A stretch of 19,556 nucleotides of DNA, from the NCBI GenBank assembly GCA_023441055.1, contig JAEZQY010000043.1, positions 1 to 19,556 on the forward strand, in the 5' to 3' direction. Both the position numbers and the translations under genes were made by a program. The notes below the pieces were generated by a model. The model saw nothing but the letters and a program-made list of their open reading frames with translations. It was not told the origin of the DNA and ran no database searches. The first letter of the stretch is position 1, and each line of letters begins with the position of its first letter. Positions 15,743 to 19,556 of the stretch are shown one piece after another. The stretch is from Bacillota bacterium. Its GTDB lineage: Bacteria > Bacillota > Bacilli > Paenibacillales > UBA4045.

Positions 15743-17977
15743 TTATTGAAGATTACGGTACTCGCTTGGCGTCATTCCAAATTTCTTCTTAAATAACGTG
15801 TACAAGTAATTCAAATTGGAAAAGCCTACCACTGCTGCGATTTCACTGACGGGTGAATCTGTCTCTGTCAGCAGTTGCTTCGTTCTCTCCAGCCGATACG
15901 ATGTAATATAATCAGATAAGGAACATACAAAATACTTCTTAAATGTTCTCTTCAGAACATCGGGACTCATGGAAAGCTCATTGGCTACGGCTTCCGGCGA
16001 GAACGTTTCATCTGCGTACCTCCGCTTTATAATGTCATCTATCTTGCTCAGCATCTCTTCCTTCTCACCCTCGTCCTGCTGAACATTCCGCTTCACGCTC
16101 TGTTGCTCCAATTTCTCAAGCTGTTGATAGAAGATCAGATTGATCTCTTGAATCGTATCGCTTCGCTGAAGCTCCTGCATCCATATGTTCATATCTAGCT
16201 CAAGATAATACTTCTTCTTGTTCTCCAACCGATCGACTGCTGTCTTAGTTGCGATGGCCAGATGCATGACTGCCAGCCGTACATTCGTATAGGCGTGTTT
16301 CATCGCTTCCCCTATGATTTGGTCATACAAGGCTTTGGCGCCTTCATAATCTTCTCGTATTAATTTATCAATATAGGACAGCTCATCACTAATTGGGTAT
16401 AGATACGATGTCTCATTCTCTAGATAATGTCTAATACGCACGACATCAATGATCTGCTCATACCCATAGATTAATCGGTAATTCAGTGATTCCTTGCAGA
16501 AGCGATTCATGACATGCAGGTGTGTATCTTGCAGCAAATCTGTTATGTAACTGGAAGTCACCGTCACCTCAAATGCGCTCTTCAGCTCACTGTTCAATTG
16601 CGTAAGCAGTTCCTTAAGGGTTGCCTCCCAATCCTCATTGCTCTGCTCGACCTTGTTAAGAAGGACAATGATTTCACCATTATGGTGAATGTCTACAATC
16701 TCCTTCCCCTCGTGCGAGCGTAATAAATTCCCGCATAGTTGGATCAGCTGTTCCTTCATTCGGATCATCTGTATCCTGTCATCATTTACCATCATCTTAT
16801 CATAACAGTCGATTCCGATCAGAATCATTGTAATCGGCTGATGAAGCTGCAGCTTGCTTTCATATTCAATCAGCTTCTCTTGCGCTGCTTCAATCGGAAT
16901 GTTGGCTTCCCCGGACAATAAAGTTTGAATATACTTTGATTTTCTGATCTTTAGAGTTGTGTTCGATTCGATCTCTAATCGCTTCAATCTAATGAATAAA
17001 TTGCGCAGCTGCTTCGTTATAAACCCGCGTATGAACCAGGAAACGGTAATACCGAGTAATAGGAACAGAGACATGATGAGCATGGAAGTCGATTTCACCT
17101 TGGATAACCCAGCTGTTAACGTTTCGTAAGGTGTCAGCCGAATATATGTCCAATTGAGCAAATCCACTTTTACATAGGTAACTAGATATTTCGATCCATT
17201 CAATTTGATAACGTCCATCCCATCCCGTTCATCCTTCGCTAAGACGGATAGCAGCGGTTCGTCCTGCGACAATTCATGTCCGTATGGGAATAGTTCATTA
17301 CTAATAATGACTTTGTTTTCCTCGTTTAGTACAATGATCTCTGATGCCAATTCCGGACTCATTTCCCTAATCGTATCGATCAACGTTTGACGGAATACAT
17401 TTAATACAATCGCTCCTGTAATTCCAGTCGACTTATTCACCTGGTAATAGATAAAAGTAAACACCTCTTCCTCCTTCTGACCGAACAGAACAGGAGGGAC
17501 TTTCCGTGAAAGCGGATACATTTTTTTGTAATTTTCTATATTTTTCAATATAGCGATTATCTCTTGATCTGGAAACGTATCTAACCGAGCTTCTCTTCCG
17601 TTCACATACATCGTATTGAATTGGCTGTTATAGATATAAATACTTTGTAGAGAAGAATTAGCGTTCTTGCGCTCCTCAACCTTCTGCAGCAACCGGACCT
17701 TCTCTACATAATCTTCCTGCGGTACATGCATCAGCTGCCGGATCGCAGAATCATTGTAACTTTGTATAACCTCGGCCTGCGTATTGTAGAACAGCACATT
17801 GGCGGTATAGCTAATATGTCGCAGCACTTCATTAATATAAGCGTTTGATTTCTTGATCGTGAACGTCTCATAATTCTGGTACAGCAGATAGGTTAATATT
17901 GTAATCACGAATATGATCATGATGATCATATATCTAGCAAGAATAGATGATATTTTTTTCTCGTCTGTATGCTTCAA
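15743..17977 (-). CDS. Membrane sensor-AraC family transcriptional regulator
   Basis: The 744-residue protein starts with TTG (17975-17977) behind GAGGTG at 8 nt. Residues about 9-33 are a first membrane helix ('YMIIMIIFVITILTYLLY'). Residues about 35-290 form an extracytoplasmic sensor region, Cache-like by layout. A second helix lies at about 297-319 ('LIMSLFLLLGITVSWFI'). A cytoplasmic linker region spans about 340-640. The C-terminal AraC domain at about 645-744 has both helix-turn-helix motifs: 'FSPEAVANELSMSPDVLKRT' and 'VSEIAAVVGFSNLNYLYTLF', ending in 'GMTPSEYRNL'. Proteins of this plan activate neighbouring carbohydrate operons in Paenibacillus-type bacteria without a separate histidine kinase. 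It most likely senses the glycan or its fragments outside the cell and switches on the operon starting at 15565. The ligand is unknown. Confidence 0.9.
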   Translation of the reverse strand: MKHTDEKKISSILARYMIIMIIFVITILTYLLYQNYETFTIKKSNAYINEVLRHISYTANVLFYNTQAEVIQSYNDSAIRQLMHVPQEDYVEKVRLLQKVEERKNANSSLQSIYIYNSQFNTMYVNGREARLDTFPDQEIIAILKNIENYKKMYPLSRKVPPVLFGQKEEEVFTFIYYQVNKSTGITGAIVLNVFRQTLIDTIREMSPELASEIIVLNEENKVIISNELFPYGHELSQDEPLLSVLAKDERDGMDVIKLNGSKYLVTYVKVDLLNWTYIRLTPYETLTAGLSKVKSTSMLIMSLFLLLGITVSWFIRGFITKQLRNLFIRLKRLEIESNTTLKIRKSKYIQTLLSGEANIPIEAAQEKLIEYESKLQLHQPITMILIGIDCYDKMMVNDDRIQMIRMKEQLIQLCGNLLRSHEGKEIVDIHHNGEIIVLLNKVEQSNEDWEATLKELLTQLNSELKSAFEVTVTSSYITDLLQDTHLHVMNRFCKESLNYRLIYGYEQIIDVVRIRHYLENETSYLYPISDELSYIDKLIREDYEGAKALYDQIIGEAMKHAYTNVRLAVMHLAIATKTAVDRLENKKKYYLELDMNIWMQELQRSDTIQEINLIFYQQLEKLEQQSVKRNVQQDEGEKEEMLSKIDDIIKRRYADETFSPEAVANELSMSPDVLKRTFKKYFVCSLSDYITSYRLERTKQLLTETDSPVSEIAAVVGFSNLNYLYTLFKKKFGMTPSEYRNLQ

Positions 17978-18145
17978 CCGTCTATCACCTCATGCAGTCT
18001 CAATCGTCAGACAGGCGACCATTGAACGATTTCTTATCATCCATATTCTATCTTTTATCTGCAAGAATAAACACTCTAAAATTTGATTTACCTCTATACT
18101 TTTTCACATATCGACGTGAATCCAGCACACTGATACGATCCACAT

Positions 18146-18184
18146 AAAAAAAGGCCATCAGCGCGAACCCCCACACTGACAGCC
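18146..18184 (-). terminator. Terminator after the cysA remnant
   Basis: On the minus strand GGCTGTCAG (18176-18184) pairs with CTGATGGCC (18153-18161), with two G-U pairs and a 14-nt loop, and is followed by seven T. It lies 28 nt after the cysA stop at 18213. It belongs to the ATPase gene and insulates the regulator. Confidence 0.8.
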
Positions 18185-18212
18185 TCTCTTATCTCTAACA
18201 CATTGTCATCAC

Positions 18213-19002
18213 CTAAATAAACACCGGATTCGGATCGAACTTCAACCGATTCTCGCGCATCTCTGCCTGGGTATCATTGAACTCATAGATGCGATGCACC
18301 AGCACCTGCACCGGATCGCCCGGCTTCAACGGTGTCTTCTCTTGCGAGCGGTAGCCGGATAGTCGGTACGCGCCCACATCTACGGTAACCAGCCAATTCG
18401 AGCCTCGGAACACAACATCCCTCACCACACCGGGCTCAGTCGCATGCTGGGTAGCGATCTCCTTATCCAGACCAATCTCAATATACTCCGGACGAATGAG
18501 CGCCTTCGCATGAGGCAGAGGTCGATCGAAGCCGTGCAGCCCAGAGAAGTCTTCGAGCACATTCGACTCTCCGATGAATCCGGCTACGAATGCTGACCGC
18601 GGGTGCTGATAAATCTCGATCGGCGTCCCCTGCTGCTCGACTCGGCCCTGGCTCATGATGATAATCTCATCTGCTACCTCTACCGCCTCCTCCTGGTCAT
18701 GCGTGACGAAGATGCTCGTAATGCCGACTGTGCGGATCATCTCCTTCAGCCAGGTGCGAAGCTCCTTCCTCACCTTGGCGTCAATGGCTGCGAATGGTTC
18801 GTCCAGCAGTAATAACTGCGGCTCAGGCGCCAGCGCTCTAGCGAATGCCACGCGCTGGCGCTGCCCGCCGGATAGCTGGTGCGGCAGCCGCTTATCAAGC
18901 CCCTGCAGTCCAGTCAGCTCGATCAATTCATGCACCCTAGCGCGAATCTCCGCGCGAGAGCGCTTCTGCACCGTGAGGCCGAAGGCAATATTGTCATAGA
19001 CT
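18213..19002 (-). pseudogene. cysA: Sulfate/molybdate-type ABC transporter ATP-binding protein (CysA-like), 5'-truncated
   Basis: About 262 C-terminal residues remain. Homology begins at 'SVYDNIAFGL' (near 18998) and continues through the signature 'LSGGQRQRV', Walker B 'LLLLDEPFAAIDA' and H-loop 'VTHDQEEAVEVADE'. It ends in the TOBE-like substrate-regulation part 'FDPNPVFI' with TAG at 18213-18215. Roughly 90 N-terminal residues, including Walker A and the Q-loop, are absent, so ATP binding should be lost. In this frame a stop lies just beyond the break and only a GTG at 18971 could serve as start. CysA powers sulfate/thiosulfate uptake with CysT/CysW; those partner genes are not in the window. 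CysA is my preferred call; PotA/UgpC-like ATPases are related alternatives. Confidence 0.75.
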
Positions 19003-19556
19003 GATTTCTGGGAGTTCCTTTATGTCGATAAAGGAGAGTTGAGGTTTTGGCGGATTCAACGGGCTACAAGCTGAGGCAAGGGGATATTATTTTTCACAAG
19101 CCTAATGAATTTCACAGTGTGTGGGCGAATCGGCAAATTGCGCCGAACCTTGTTGTTCTTACATTTGAATGTGATTCCGCAGCGATTTCCTTCTTTAGCG
19201 ACAAGATCTTCTCACTAGATAGTCAGCAGGCTCGATTGCTTGCTCAGATTATAAACTATGGCTTCCAAGCCTTTGAACCGCCATTTGACAACCCCCGGGA
19301 ACATACATTGATTAGAAATCATGCTGGGATCCCGGGAGCTGAGCAATATATTAAGTTATACATAGAGCTGCTGCTGCTGCATCTCTATCATTCGGGCAAT
19401 GCGGGAAGTCGAACGCAGCGCTTGTCGAACATAACAAAGGATAGAAGCGAGAACGATTTGATCCAACGCATGATCGCTTATATGGAACAGCATGTCTACG
19501 AATCAGTAACCCTCGAACAAATCTATAACACCTTCAATCTAAGCAAGAGCCATGCT
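19003..19556 (+). pseudogene. AraC-family regulator, 5'-truncated, with one-base frameshift, running off the window
   Basis: Homology starts abruptly at 19003 with 'DFWEFLYVDKGEL', a strand of the cupin-like sensor domain. It continues one frame over as 'EVLADSTGYKLRQGDIIFHK', 'PNEFHSVWANRQIAPNLVVL' and so on. The shift at about 19041 is explained by loss of a single G (GAGTTGAGG where GAGTTGGAGG would keep the frame). The C-terminal part begins the AraC domain: 'MIAYMEQHVYESVTLEQIYN', 'TFNLSKSHA', cut by the window end. An N-terminal stretch, perhaps 25-40 residues including the start, is missing, replaced by cysA sequence on the opposite strand; a stop lies in frame at 18997-18999. As written the gene cannot make an intact regulator. 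Confidence 0.8.

Overview
The window looks like part of a Bacillota genome, most likely Paenibacillus or a close relative. The grounds are strong AGGAGG-type ribosome sites, several TTG/GTG starts, moderate GC, a LplB/LplC/DUF3502-lipoprotein sugar ABC set without its own ATPase, and a membrane-bound sensor-AraC regulator next to a long run of glycan genes. This placement is by pattern recognition, not a database search.

Layout. (1) 1-449: the 3' end of an AraC-type activator on the + strand, convergent with a fumarylacetoacetate-hydrolase-family gene that has lost its middle. (2) 638-15565: a leftward run of ten genes with short gaps, probably one operon. In transcription order it encodes a metallophosphoesterase, a histidine phosphatase, a Gfo/Idh/MocA oxidoreductase interrupted by one amber codon, permease LplB-type, permease LplC-type, a DUF3502 solute-binding lipoprotein, a second Gfo/Idh/MocA oxidoreductase, a secreted beta-helix protein (GH141-like) with three F5/8-type C modules and a LamG-like domain, a GH35 beta-galactosidase and a GH123/DUF4091-type glycosidase. 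(3) 15743-17977: the presumed regulator of the operon, a two-TM sensor fused to an AraC DNA-binding domain, ended by a strong palindromic terminator. (4) 18213-19556: a cysA-like ATPase missing its 5' part, joined directly to an AraC-type gene that lacks its own 5' end and carries a one-base frameshift.

Proposed joint function (inference). The secreted beta-helix enzyme binds and trims a complex glycan outside the cell. The lipoprotein and the two permeases import the oligosaccharides, using a shared ATPase encoded elsewhere. Cytoplasmic GH35 and GH123-like enzymes, plus the NAD(P)-type oxidoreductases, degrade them. The two phosphohydrolases at the head of the operon hint at a phosphate-bearing substrate or intermediate. 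The combination points to a glycan with beta-galactose, possibly GalNAc and possibly fucose; the true substrate cannot be read from the sequence.

Four genes are visibly broken: the FAH gene, one oxidoreductase, cysA and the right-hand AraC gene. The two window ends carry complementary pieces of what could be one AraC gene, which makes contig circularity, tandem duplication or assembly artefact worth testing. I found no tRNA, rRNA, CRISPR array, transposase or phage gene.
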